Positions 28,312-39,579 of a stretch of 64,000 nt of DNA are shown piece after piece. The notes below the pieces were generated by a model. That model was not told the origin of the DNA. It worked only from the letters and a program-made list of their open reading frames with translations, and did not search any database. Within the stretch, counting starts at the first letter, position 1, and the number at the start of each line of letters is the position of its first letter. Origin of the DNA: Hyphomicrobium sp. D-2 (GTDB lineage Bacteria; Pseudomonadota; Alphaproteobacteria; Rhizobiales; Hyphomicrobiaceae). Made by a program: the position numbers and the translations under genes. Where the stretch lies: contig NZ_JARXLA010000005.1 of NCBI RefSeq assembly GCF_029872155.1, forward strand, positions 1-64,000. The letters run 5' to 3'.

Positions 28312-29448
28312 ATGCTCCGCCACACTCCATTCACCCCGATCCGCCGCGGTGCGCAGTCAGGGCTCCTGCTGGCTTCAGCGTTGCTCGCCGCGCCGTGCCT
28401 GTTGACGGCCAATGTGGCGCAGGCAACTGCCGAACAGCCGCTGCGGATTGCTCAGGCAGCTCCGGCGGGGCAGGGCGCACCCAAGGCAGGATCGTCGGCA
28501 TCGTCCGCAAACTCCGAGGCGGCAGCTTTGCGCCGTCGCATCGAGCAGCTTGAGGAACAGCTTGTCGACATGCAGGTGATGATCGGCACCGTGGAGTCGC
28601 TGGCGCGTGGCGGCGGCGGTGGCGCATCCGGCGGTGGCGGCGGCGCTGATGGTCTGCGCCTCGATGGCCTCGAAACACAGATGCGCGCGCTGTCGGCTCA
28701 GGTGCAGCAGCTTACCGATCAGATCCGCACGATGGGCGGCAGTCCGCGCCGTTCCGATGCGGGTACGGACAGCAGCGGTGGCGGCTTCGCTACGCAGTTG
28801 ATGCCGGCGGCGGGGCAACCGGCAGACTTCGGCGCGACGGTTCCTGATACGGCGCGGTTTGGCTCCACGACCGTTACGGCTGGCAGCGGAAACGATCTGA
28901 TCGGCGGGCTGATCGAAAATGATAGCGCCGCCGGTTCGGCGGGTGCGATGCGCGGAGCACAAATGCCGGGCGGTATTGCTGCGGCGGCCGATCCTGCTCC
29001 GGAAATGGCAGCGCTTCCGCCAGCATTCGGCGCAGCTACAGCATTGAATGCCGCCGAGCAAGGCAACGCCAAGCAGCTTTACGAAACCGCCTATGGCTAT
29101 CTGATGCAGCGCGATTACCCGGCTGCGCAGGGTGCGTTCGAGGATTTTCTGGGCCGCTATCCGCAGGACTCGCTGGCGGGAAACGCCCAATACTGGCTGG
29201 GTGAGGCGTACTTTGTGCGCGGCGAATACAAGGCTGCAGCGGCTGCATTCCTGAAGGGCTATCAGAACTACGCCGGTAACGCGCGCGCGGCCGACAGTCT
29301 GCTCAAGCTTGCCATGTCGCTGGACCGCCTCGGCCAGAAAGATGCCGCCTGCTCTTCGTTTGGCGAACTTTCGACGCGCTTTCCCAATGCGGCGGAGAAC
29401 GTGAAGTCGCGGGCCAAGGAGGAGCGTCAGCGCATTGGCTGCGGATAA
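28312..29448 (+). CDS. cpoB: Cell division coordinator CpoB (YbgF)
   Basis: 378 residues. Signal peptide core SGLLLASALLAAPCLLTANV, a coiled-coil trimerisation segment (AALRRRIEQLEEQLVDMQVM), a Gly-rich linker of ~170 residues, and C-terminal TPRs: AKQLYETAYGYLMQRDYPAA, FLGRYPQDSLAGNAQYWLGE, and AADSLLKLAMSLDRLGQK. Couples Tol-Pal to peptidoglycan synthesis at the septum. The linker is longer than in E. coli YbgF (263 residues). The end overlaps the start of tilS. Confidence 0.93.
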   Translation: MLRHTPFTPIRRGAQSGLLLASALLAAPCLLTANVAQATAEQPLRIAQAAPAGQGAPKAGSSASSANSEAAALRRRIEQLEEQLVDMQVMIGTVESLARGGGGGASGGGGGADGLRLDGLETQMRALSAQVQQLTDQIRTMGGSPRRSDAGTDSSGGGFATQLMPAAGQPADFGATVPDTARFGSTTVTAGSGNDLIGGLIENDSAAGSAGAMRGAQMPGGIAAAADPAPEMAALPPAFGAATALNAAEQGNAKQLYETAYGYLMQRDYPAAQGAFEDFLGRYPQDSLAGNAQYWLGEAYFVRGEYKAAAAAFLKGYQNYAGNARAADSLLKLAMSLDRLGQKDAACSSFGELSTRFPNAAENVKSRAKEERQRIGCG

Positions 29449-30859
29449 TCCGAACAGCTTAGCGCGTGATGCCCGGCAAGCTGCGGCTGCTCCGGACGAT
29501 GCCGATGGACGTACCGATGCCGCCGAAGGCTGCGCGGTCGCGGCCGAACCCTTGATTTCGGATGATGCACTGGCGGCGCTGTTTGCGCCGCTAACCGCTT
29601 TTGATGCCGTTGTGCTGGCGGTGTCCGGGGGCGGTGATAGCATGGCGCTGATGCATCTGGCTGCACGCTGGCGCCAGCAGTGCGGGAAGCGCTCCCCCAA
29701 CATCATCGTCGCAACCGTCGATCACGGCCTGCGAGCTGAATCGCGCCGCGAAGCTGAATGGGTTGTGCAGCAGGCGCGCGATTTAGATCTCGAAGCTCAT
29801 CTGCTGAGCTGGATCGGCGACAAACCCGCCACCGGTATTCAGGATGCAGCGCGCCGCGAGCGCTACCGGCTGTTGGGTGAGCTGGCGAATAGCCTGCCGG
29901 AGCGAGGACGGGTTGCCGTTGTTACGGCGCACACTGCGGACGATCAGGCCGAAACGCTGCTGATGCGGCTGGCGCGTGGCAGTGGCATCGATGGGCTGGC
30001 GGGCATGGCTCCGGAACGGCCGTTGGATGCCGCCGCAGCCGATGGCGTGATGCTGGTGCGGCCGCTGCTGAGCATCTCGGGAGCATCGCTGCGCGCCACG
30101 TTGCAGGCGCGGGGCATCGGCTGGATCGACGATCCCAGCAACGCTGTTGAACGGTTCGAGCGGGTGCGAATCCGCAAGGCCGCACGGCTGCTGGCTGAAA
30201 TGGGCTTCAGCAACGATCGGCTGGCTGTCAGTGTGCGGCGGATTGCGCGTGCTCGCGCTGCGCTCCTGGAGGCGCAGAAGGAACTGGCGGCCCGTGCGCG
30301 TCTCGATCTGCACCGGGGCGCCTACGCAAGTTTCGACCTGACGATCTGGCGGCAGGCGCCGGAGGAACTGCGGCTGCGCATGCTGGGCGATCTGATCGGC
30401 CGCTTTGGCGGATCTGCCGTTCCGGTTTCGCTGGCGAGCCTGGAGGATCTGACGCGCCGGGCCAGCGCCGTAGGGTTTGAAGGTGCAACGCTGGGCGGCG
30501 CCATCGTCACCCCCCAGGGCGATGAGCTGCGGATCTGGCGCGAGGACGGCCGTGGGCTGCCAGTGCTGACGCTGCAACCCGGCGAAACCGCAATCTGGGA
30601 CGGCCGCTTCCGCGTCCGGGCCGACATCACAAGCCCGTCATTGGTAGAGGTCAGGGCACTGGGCCGGCCGGCGTTGGCGAATCTGCGGCGGATGGAGGGC
30701 TGGCCGGATACCATGCAAGCAGCTCCGGCGGCGACCTTACCGGCGATCTGGCGGGGCGATGAGCTGGTGGCGGTGCCCTTTTTTGCCGATTGGCTTAAGA
30801 ATGATAAGGGCCATTTCGGGCGCGAGATCGAACTCTATTCGGCCGAATTTCTGGCCTAG
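29435..30859 (+). CDS. tilS: tRNA(Ile)-lysidine synthetase
   Basis: 474 residues. Attaches lysine to C34 of tRNA-Ile(CAU), allowing it to read AUA. The PP-loop ATPase motif is VSGGGDSMALMHL; further marks are DHGLRAES, GIQDAARRERYRLL and HTADDQAETLLMRLARG, then a C-terminal domain. The start is TTG at 29435, which overlaps cpoB by 14 bases and has AAGGAGG upstream; a later start would leave a shorter N-terminal tail. Part of the cpoB-tilS transcript. Confidence 0.95.
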   Translation: MAADNPNSLARDARQAAAAPDDADGRTDAAEGCAVAAEPLISDDALAALFAPLTAFDAVVLAVSGGGDSMALMHLAARWRQQCGKRSPNIIVATVDHGLRAESRREAEWVVQQARDLDLEAHLLSWIGDKPATGIQDAARRERYRLLGELANSLPERGRVAVVTAHTADDQAETLLMRLARGSGIDGLAGMAPERPLDAAAADGVMLVRPLLSISGASLRATLQARGIGWIDDPSNAVERFERVRIRKAARLLAEMGFSNDRLAVSVRRIARARAALLEAQKELAARARLDLHRGAYASFDLTIWRQAPEELRLRMLGDLIGRFGGSAVPVSLASLEDLTRRASAVGFEGATLGGAIVTPQGDELRIWREDGRGLPVLTLQPGETAIWDGRFRVRADITSPSLVEVRALGRPALANLRRMEGWPDTMQAAPAATLPAIWRGDELVAVPFFADWLKNDKGHFGREIELYSAEFLA

Positions 30860-31192
30860 AAACGCGATCGCACCGTTATTTCGCGATCCATACAACCATT
30901 TGTGGGAACGCCCTAGCTACGTCCGTTCAAGCGACCTTGGCTTTAATTTGTGCGCTGGAGGCAGCTTTTGAGCGGGATCAACAAACTCTGCGGCGGCTGG
31001 CCCGTCGCGTTTTTCGTTGGTCGGCGTTAAGCTCCTGGGCAGCGAAGCAGGTGTAAAAAGACGGTGTAACTTGGCATTGCCGAGGCTCACTCCTATGTTA
31101 GCGGGAAGCGATGCGCAGACCCGCAGGGACGTCCGGTCAAGGACCGAAAATAGGGTTGGGCTGAGCCATATGTGCGCTCCACAGGGAACGAG
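30860..31192. other. tilS-ftsH intergenic region
   Basis: 333 bases without a credible gene; no strong terminator after tilS is obvious. It should contain an ftsH promoter. A possible ribosome site AGGGAACGAG lies just before the ftsH ATG. Confidence 0.5.
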
Positions 31193-33112
<1,920 letters not shown>

Positions 33113-33157
33113 GGCTAGCCTCCTCGGGTTTACGGTAGCGACAAGAACACGCTAGAA

Positions 33158-33195
33158 GCGGCCGCGAGACAAACATCGCGGCCGCTTTGTTTTTT
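33158..33195 (+). terminator. Rho-independent terminator after ftsH
   Basis: Perfect ten-base stem GCGGCCGCGA/TCGCGGCCGC with an eight-base loop, followed by TTTGTTTTTT. Confidence 0.9.
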
Positions 33196-33216
33196 GCGAA
33201 AGAGGCTCCTTCACCC

Positions 33217-34302
33217 ATGCAGCGCGCCACCTATCTGAAGCCGATCGGATTGTTCCCGGCTCCCGCCGATCCCATCGAGGAAGGCTTTGCGGGGCTGCCA
33301 CTCGCCGGGCAGGCGCTGTCCTTCACGACGGTTGAACTGGCGGAACGCGATGGCACCCACATAACCCGCCGCATCGTGACGCTGGGCGATGCCATCGAAC
33401 GCGACTGGGGCCGCGCGACGCTGCTGGCCGCGCAGGATCTGGAAGCCATTACCGCTCCACGTCCGCGCATTGCTGGCCTTGCGCTTGACCGTCCGCGCAT
33501 CATGGGCATCGTCAACGTCACGCCAGACAGTTTCTCCGATGGTGGTCTGCATGATCAGGCGGAGGCCGCGATCAACCACGCGCTCCAGCTTGCCGAAGAG
33601 GGCGCGGATATCCTGGATATCGGCGGAGAATCGACCCGCCCCGGCGCGGCTTACGTGCCGGCGGAGGACGAGCTTGCGCGCGTTATTCCGGTGATCGAAG
33701 GTCTCAGAAAGCGCACCGACAAGCTTATTTCTATCGACACACGCAAGGCCGAAGTTATGCGTCAGGCAGCGGCAGCCGGGGCCGATATCCTGAACGATGT
33801 TTCAGCGCTGTCGCATGATCCCGATGCGATGCGCATTGCCGCCGCGACCGGGCTGCCGGTGATCCTGATGCATGCGCAGGGCGATCCGCGCACCATGAAC
33901 GACAACCCGCAGTATGACGACGTCGTGCTCGATGTTTTTGATTATCTGGAAGGGCGCATTGCTGCATGCGAGGAGGTGGGCATTCCGCGCGCGCGCCTGA
34001 TCGTCGATCCCGGTATCGGCTTTGGCAAACATCTGCACCACAACGTAGCTGTGATGGCGTCGCTGTCGCTTTATCATGCGCTGGGCGTGCCGATTCTGCT
34101 GGGCGCATCGCGTAAAAAGTTGATCGACCATATCTGCGATGTGCCCAATCCACGGGACAGAGTACCCGGCTCAATCGCGGCAGCGTTGGCGGGCTCCGCG
34201 CAGGGTGTGCAGATTGTGCGCGTGCACGACGTTGCGGCGACGTATCAGGCGTTGAACGTCTGGCGTGCTTCGATTGCCGGCACGGCAGAGGCGCTGCGCT
34301 AA
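33217..34302 (+). CDS. folP: Dihydropteroate synthase
   Basis: 361 residues, about 80 more than E. coli FolP because of an N-terminal extension. Joins pABA to hydroxymethyl-dihydropterin diphosphate in folate synthesis. Signatures: IMGIVNVTPDSFSDGG, DIGGESTRPGA, ISIDTRK, NDVSAL, and DPGIGFGKH; the C-terminal part has GASRKKLID and the final HD. The ATG at 33217 has an upstream ribosome site only of moderate quality. folB and folK are not adjacent. Between ftsH and glmM. Confidence 0.95.
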   Translation: MQRATYLKPIGLFPAPADPIEEGFAGLPLAGQALSFTTVELAERDGTHITRRIVTLGDAIERDWGRATLLAAQDLEAITAPRPRIAGLALDRPRIMGIVNVTPDSFSDGGLHDQAEAAINHALQLAEEGADILDIGGESTRPGAAYVPAEDELARVIPVIEGLRKRTDKLISIDTRKAEVMRQAAAAGADILNDVSALSHDPDAMRIAAATGLPVILMHAQGDPRTMNDNPQYDDVVLDVFDYLEGRIAACEEVGIPRARLIVDPGIGFGKHLHHNVAVMASLSLYHALGVPILLGASRKKLIDHICDVPNPRDRVPGSIAAALAGSAQGVQIVRVHDVAATYQALNVWRASIAGTAEALR

Positions 34303-34525
34303 CGATCAATTATGCCGGGATTTGTGACATCAGGATCGTGCGGTATACATAGAGTTTATACTGCAACCTGATAGAACCTAATTTGATTGTACGACCGCGG
34401 GATAGCGGCCATTAGGGCTTGTACTGGCCCATCCGTATGCTCGAAATGAGCGTCTTAAGTCTTTGATTTTGATTCAGCAGAATTGGTGGGTGCAGGCGTC
34501 TCACCGCAAATCCAAGGGGATCCAT

Positions 34526-35881
34526 ATGTCGCGTCGTTATTTCGGGACCGACGGCATCCGGGGGCTCGCCAATCGTCCGCCCATGACGTCCGAGGTTGCG
34601 CTTAAGGTCGGGATGGCCGCAGGCAAGATCTTCCAGAAGCAGCAATCGAATTATCGCCACCGCGTGGTGATCGGCAAGGATACGCGCCTGTCCGGTTACA
34701 TGCTTGAAGCCGCGCTAATGTCCGGCTTCACGGCGGTCGGCATGGATGTGTTTCTGCTCGGTCCGATGCCGACGCCAGCGGTCGCGATGCTCACGCGTTC
34801 GCTGCGTGCCGATCTCGGCGTGATGATCTCCGCTTCGCACAACCCTTACGACGACAACGGCATCAAGCTGTTCGATCCCGATGGCTACAAGCTTTCCGAT
34901 GAGACGGAGCTTGAGATCGAGGGACTGATCGACGGCAACGTCGCCGATCTGCTCGCGCCTGCGGATCGCATCGGTCGCGCCACCCGGGTTGAGAGCGCGC
35001 AGGAGCGCTACATCGAATTCGCCAAGCGCACCCTGCCGAAGAACTTGCGGCTCGACGGTATGCGCATCGTCATCGATTGCGCCAACGGCGCTGGCTACAA
35101 GGTGGCGCCGGAAGCGCTGTGGGAACTGGGCGCCGAGGTCATCAAGATCGGCGTTGAGCCCAACGGCCGTAACATCAACGACAAGTGCGGCTCCACTGCC
35201 CCGGATGCGCTGATCAGCAAGGTGCGCGAAGTGCGCGCCGACATTGGCATCGCGCTCGATGGCGACGCCGATCGCGTCGTGATCGTCAACGAGAAGGGTG
35301 AGATCGTCGATGGCGATCAGCTCATGGCGGTGATCGCAGAGAACTGGCATCGCACCGGCCGGCTTACCGCCGGTGGTGTGGTTGCAACGGTGATGAGCAA
35401 CCTCGGTCTTGAGCGTTACCTGAAGGGCATCGGCCTTGAGATGGTGCGCACGCCGGTGGGCGATCGCTATGTCGTCGATCACATGCGCAAGCATGGCTAC
35501 AACGTCGGCGGCGAGCAGTCGGGGCACATTGTGCTGTCCGAGTACGCCACCACGGGCGACGGCCTCGTCACGGCGCTGCAGCTGCTGGCGGTTGTTGTTT
35601 CCACCGGCGTTCCGGTCAGCGAGGTCACGAAGCGTTTCGATCCGCTGCCGCAGATCCTCAAAAACGTGCGCTATGAAAGCGGCAAGCCGCTGGAAGACAC
35701 GCGCGTGGTCGAGGCGATCAGTGCGGGTAAGAAAAAGCTCGGCAAGTGCGGCCGGCTTGTCATTCGCCCGTCCGGAACCGAACCGGTCATCCGCGTCATG
35801 GCGGAGGGCGACGATGAAACGCTCGTCAACAATGTCGTCGGCGATATCGTTGAAGCCGTACGCGCAGCCGCTGTTGAGTGA
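34526..35881 (+). CDS. glmM: Phosphoglucosamine mutase
   Basis: 451 residues. Converts glucosamine-6-phosphate to glucosamine-1-phosphate for peptidoglycan and LPS. N-terminal [10 protein letters not shown], active-site phosphoserine loop [15 protein letters not shown], metal loop DGDADRV, sugar loop GGEQSGH, and phosphate-binding [12 protein letters not shown]. Start at 34526 by homology, with AAGGGGAT upstream. A terminator follows. Confidence 0.98.
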   Translation: MSRRYFGTDGIRGLANRPPMTSEVALKVGMAAGKIFQKQQSNYRHRVVIGKDTRLSGYMLEAALMSGFTAVGMDVFLLGPMPTPAVAMLTRSLRADLGVMISASHNPYDDNGIKLFDPDGYKLSDETELEIEGLIDGNVADLLAPADRIGRATRVESAQERYIEFAKRTLPKNLRLDGMRIVIDCANGAGYKVAPEALWELGAEVIKIGVEPNGRNINDKCGSTAPDALISKVREVRADIGIALDGDADRVVIVNEKGEIVDGDQLMAVIAENWHRTGRLTAGGVVATVMSNLGLERYLKGIGLEMVRTPVGDRYVVDHMRKHGYNVGGEQSGHIVLSEYATTGDGLVTALQLLAVVVSTGVPVSEVTKRFDPLPQILKNVRYESGKPLEDTRVVEAISAGKKKLGKCGRLVIRPSGTEPVIRVMAEGDDETLVNNVVGDIVEAVRAAAVE

Positions 35882-35918
35882 TCGATCCGCTTGCAGCATA
35901 TCGCGCTGACGCTATAGA

Positions 35919-35947
35919 GATGCCCTGCTTCGGCGGGGCATTTCCGT
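35919..35947 (+). terminator. Rho-independent terminator after glmM
   Basis: ATGCCCTGC stem closing on GCGGGGCAT through a TTCG tetraloop, then a short T-run. About 40 bases after the stop. Confidence 0.75.
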
Positions 35948-36150
35948 TTCGATGTCCGCGTGCTGAATAATCCGGCTGGGCGCCGTTTACACTTCGTTAA
36001 CACTATGGCCGACGGTTTTGTTTCAAACCGAAACGGCGATTAAGTGTCCTTTAAACCTTCTTCCCCATAGTCGCTAACCGAGCACGTTGCGCGTTCGCCA
36101 GACGAGCGCCGGCCTACGGGTTGGCATGACGATTTCGAAGGGGAAGTAAC

Positions 36151-36987
36151 ATGAATACCAATCGCAGTTCCTACGCGCTTGGCGCCGCGCTCGGCTCAGC
36201 CCTCGTGCTCGCCCTGTGCGCTCCAGCCTCTGCCGCGGACATTTATAATGGTGGTTACGACGGCGGTCTGAAGGGTGGCTATGACGTGCCGCCGCCGCCG
36301 CCGTCCGATCGCGGCATCTACTTCAAGGGTTATGTTGGTCAGGCCAATCCGGATGTCGGCAACATCTGGACCGACGCCTACAACACCAACACCTTCTCGG
36401 TGCATCACAAGGACATCAAGTCGAGCCCGCTGTACGGCATCGGCATTGGCTGGCAGGCGCGCCACTGGCTGCGCTTCGACCTGACCGGTGAATATCGCGG
36501 CGACGCGCTGTTCGTTGGTCACGACAGCTATCCCGGTGGTTTTGGCTTCGGTGCCGGCACCAACGAATACACCGCCGACGTCAAGAGCTGGCTCGGTCTC
36601 GCCAACGCTTACATCGACATGGGCAACTGGTGTGGCTTCACGCCTTACATCGGTGCCGGCATCGGTTTTGCATCGGTCAACGTCTCCGGCATGAAGGACA
36701 TCAACGTGCCTCTGGGTGGCGTTGCCTTCGGTGGCGACAAGACCACGACCAACTTTGCCTGGGCGATCCACGCCGGTGTGAGCTACGACGTGACACCGCA
36801 GATGGTTGTCGATCTGTCGTACCGCTACACCGATCTGGGCAGCGCTTCCAGCGGAGCGGTTTACGACTTCAACGGCAACTACGCGCACAGCGGCGTCCAC
36901 ATCAAGGACATCACCTCGAACGACCTGCTGTTCGGTGTTCGCTACAAGCTGCAGCGCGAAACCGTTGCTTACGCTCCTGTGAAGTAA
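36151..36987 (+). CDS. Outer membrane beta-barrel protein, Omp25-like
   Basis: 278 residues. A signal peptide (core AALGSALVLALCAPASA) precedes a Gly/Pro-rich linker (PPPPPSDRGIYFKGYVG) and an eight-strand-type barrel with alternating aromatic strands (WLRFDLTGEYRGDALF, FTPYIGAGIGFASVNV, FAWAIHAGVSYDVT). The C-terminal strand LLFGVRYKLQ is followed by a 9-residue tail rather than ending in an aromatic. Resembles the surface-antigen OMPs of Hyphomicrobiales. Own transcription unit after glmM. Confidence 0.85.
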   Translation: MNTNRSSYALGAALGSALVLALCAPASAADIYNGGYDGGLKGGYDVPPPPPSDRGIYFKGYVGQANPDVGNIWTDAYNTNTFSVHHKDIKSSPLYGIGIGWQARHWLRFDLTGEYRGDALFVGHDSYPGGFGFGAGTNEYTADVKSWLGLANAYIDMGNWCGFTPYIGAGIGFASVNVSGMKDINVPLGGVAFGGDKTTTNFAWAIHAGVSYDVTPQMVVDLSYRYTDLGSASSGAVYDFNGNYAHSGVHIKDITSNDLLFGVRYKLQRETVAYAPVK

Positions 36988-37229
36988 TACTGCGCGGCGC
37001 ATCCCTCAGCGCCGCACACAAACTAGCGTGACGCCGGGCTGTTCATCGCAACAAGCCCGGCGTGCGCGGCCCGCGTCGATTGTGGCCGCCTGAAAGTCTC
37101 CAGTTCGATTTCCTGTTTTGCTTACGCGTGATCGTTCGTCCCCGTCGGGCGGGCAGTAGCTTTAAAAGCAGAGTTAGGACGTTGAGCGAGGCTTCAAGCC
37201 AGCCAGCCGTCAAGCAAGGATCGACGCAC

Positions 37230-38042
37230 ATGAACTGCGCCCTGAAAAGAATTTCGCTCGCCTTGGCCGTTGGCGTTGGCATGATCGCCCCGATGGCTTC
37301 GATGGCGCTGGCTGACGGCGACCCATACTATTCCAACGGCATCAATCCGTCAGGCATCCGCACACCCGTGCCAGCACCCATTCCGGTGCCGGTTTACGAA
37401 GCCGAGTGGTACTTCCGCGGTGACTTCGCGGCTGGCTTTGGCGGCTCGCCCTCGGTCAACGTGCTTGGTGCCAACATCATCGAGCAGACGTTCGGCAATG
37501 TCGGGCGCGAGAACAGCTTCGAGCCATCTTTCACCGGCGGCGTCGGTGTGGGTTATGTGTGGGGACCGTACTTCCGCACCGATCTCACCGTCGACATGCA
37601 TTCGATCATGAGCACTAAGCAGACCGCTTCCGCTGTGATCGGTGGCAACACCGTTTCGGCGGTGGATCGCACCAAGTGGATGTCCACCATCCTTATGCTG
37701 AACGGCTACTACGACATTCGTACCGGTACGCCCTGGACGCCCTACATCGGTGGTGGTCTTGGCTTCGCGGTCAATCAGGGCACGCGCAACGTCGATTACA
37801 CCAACACGGGTGTCGGCTCATTCTCGACCGGAGACCGCAGCACGCAGGTGCAGTTCGCCGGTGCGGCGATGGTCGGTCTCACCTACGAATTTTCATCGTT
37901 CTGGGCGCTGGACGTGAACTACCGCTTCCTGCATGTCGGCGGCCCGAGCGTCAGCTCGTCACCGAACTATGCTTCAACGGTTGAGTTCGGCAGCCTCAAC
38001 GAACATCAGATCCGCGCTGGTCTCAGGTTTTATGTCAATTAA
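37230..38042 (+). CDS. Outer membrane beta-barrel protein
   Basis: 270 residues. Signal peptide (SLALAVGVGMIAPMASMALA), short Pro-rich linker (PVPAPIPVPVYEAEWYFRGD), then barrel strands (PSFTGGVGVGYVWGPYFRTD, WTPYIGGGLGFAV, FAGAAMVGLTYEFSSFWALD). It ends in the classical outer-membrane signature IRAGLRFYVN, with an aromatic near the C-terminus. Second of two barrels in a row, little alike in sequence. The ATG at 37230 begins the signal peptide. A terminator follows. Confidence 0.85.
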   Translation: MNCALKRISLALAVGVGMIAPMASMALADGDPYYSNGINPSGIRTPVPAPIPVPVYEAEWYFRGDFAAGFGGSPSVNVLGANIIEQTFGNVGRENSFEPSFTGGVGVGYVWGPYFRTDLTVDMHSIMSTKQTASAVIGGNTVSAVDRTKWMSTILMLNGYYDIRTGTPWTPYIGGGLGFAVNQGTRNVDYTNTGVGSFSTGDRSTQVQFAGAAMVGLTYEFSSFWALDVNYRFLHVGGPSVSSSPNYASTVEFGSLNEHQIRAGLRFYVN

Positions 38043-38065
38043 CCGGCGCTGAGTTTTGCGTAGAG

Positions 38066-38096
38066 AGGGCGGCCCTGTGCCGCCCTTTCGTTTTTC
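38066..38096 (+). terminator. Rho-independent terminator after second barrel gene
   Basis: AGGGCGG/CCGCCCT stem with a CCCTGTG loop, then TTCGTTTTT. About 25 bases after the stop. Confidence 0.88.
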
Positions 38097-38203
38097 CGGG
38101 GCATGGTTGACGTTATCCGCGCCGGGCCATAGAGCGTTGTGATGTGAAAACGCTTCGTGGCGCGCGCCTAAGCGTGCCGGATCAGTCGAGGATCGCGTCT
38201 GCC

Positions 38204-39358
38204 ATGGGCGGCTTACCCAAGCCAACGCTGCGGCCAGCCAACCCGCATTTTTCCAGCGGGCCGTGTTCCAAGCGTCCCGGGTGGTCGCTGGATGTGCTCA
38301 GCGGTGCGCTTGTCGGCCGCTCGCACCGCTCCCCGGTAGGTAAGCAGCGGTTGAAGCTAGCCATCGACCGGACCCACGCGCTGCTGCAGCTTCCGCATGA
38401 TTATCGTGTTGCGATAGTGCCGGGCTCCGACACCGGCGCCTTTGAAATGGCGCTGTGGAATCTTCTCGGCGCGCGCGACGTTGATGTGCTGGCGTGGGAA
38501 GATTTCGGCCATCGCTGGGTGCGTGACATCATTGCCGAATTACAGATTGCCGATGCGCGCGTGCTGGCTGCCGACTACGGCCATCTGCCTGATCTCGCCG
38601 CGGTCGATTTCGATCACGATGTCATCCTGCCATGGAACGGCACGGCCGCCGGTGTGCGTGTGCCCGATGGCGCGTGGATCGCGGCTGATCGCAAGGGCCT
38701 CACCATCGTCGATGCAACATCGGCGCTGTTCGCGCAGCGTATCGATTGGGCGAAGGTGGATGTCGCCACGTTCTCCTGGCAGAAAATACTTGGCGGAGAA
38801 GCTGCGCATGGCATGATCGTGCTGTCGCCGCGCGCAATCGAGCGCCTGCAAAATCATCGACCGTCCTGGCCGGTTCCAAAGCTGTTCCGGTTGACCGAAG
38901 GCGGCAAGCTGCAGGACGACATCTTCGCGGGCGTCACCATCAACACACCGTCGATGCTGTGCGTTGAGGATTATCTCGATACGCTGGCATGGGCGGCAAG
39001 CATTGGCGGGTTGGAAGCGCTGTGTGCACGCGTCGACGCCAACGCCGCTGTGCTGTTTGACTGGATCGCGCGCACACCATGGATCGCCAACCTTGCGGCT
39101 CATCCTGCAACGCGTTCGAATACATCGGTTTGCATGCGCTTTACCGATGTTGGCGGAGCGTCCGGCGCTGAGCGCCGCATCGCTGATGGCATCGTCAGCC
39201 TGCTCGAAAGCGAAGGCGTCGCTTATGATATCGGGGCCTATCGCGGCGCACCGCCGGGGTTGCGTGTCTGGTGCGGCGCTACAGTAGAACGCAGCGACGT
39301 TGAAGCGCTCATTCCATGGCTGGAGTGGGCATACGCGCAGGTCCGTGGTACGGACTGA
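38204..39358 (+). CDS. serC: Phosphoserine transaminase
   Basis: 384 residues. PLP aminotransferase of serine (and pyridoxal) synthesis, the alphaproteobacterial/archaeal type: FSSGPCSKRPGW start, IVPGSDTGAFEMALWNLLGA, and PLP-Lys in FSWQKILGGEAAHG. The ATG at 38204 is chosen because family members start shortly before this segment; a GTG at 38144 would add 20 residues. serA, which often follows serC in this order, is absent; a DUF4139 gene comes next. Confidence 0.9.
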   Translation: MGGLPKPTLRPANPHFSSGPCSKRPGWSLDVLSGALVGRSHRSPVGKQRLKLAIDRTHALLQLPHDYRVAIVPGSDTGAFEMALWNLLGARDVDVLAWEDFGHRWVRDIIAELQIADARVLAADYGHLPDLAAVDFDHDVILPWNGTAAGVRVPDGAWIAADRKGLTIVDATSALFAQRIDWAKVDVATFSWQKILGGEAAHGMIVLSPRAIERLQNHRPSWPVPKLFRLTEGGKLQDDIFAGVTINTPSMLCVEDYLDTLAWAASIGGLEALCARVDANAAVLFDWIARTPWIANLAAHPATRSNTSVCMRFTDVGGASGAERRIADGIVSLLESEGVAYDIGAYRGAPPGLRVWCGATVERSDVEALIPWLEWAYAQVRGTD

Positions 39359-39579
39359 AGCTGCCGCACGCCGCCCGTCCAAACTGAGGCGTGTCATCCA
39401 AACTAAGGCGCGGTTGTCATAATTCAGACGTGAACGGCCGCCACTCGTCTTACCCGGCGCAGGTCTTGCCGATGCCGTTGCTGGCCTCGAAACAAGCAAG
39501 GCGAAAGCCAGCAACGCAAGTCCTGCATGCAAGCCTCAGGACTGCATGCTCAAGACTGCAAGCAAGGAATAGTGTTCCC

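Noticed and set aside
34715-35899. 394-codon minus-strand frame opposite glmM
   Set aside because: Shadow of GlmM; composition typical of reverse-read GC-rich codons.
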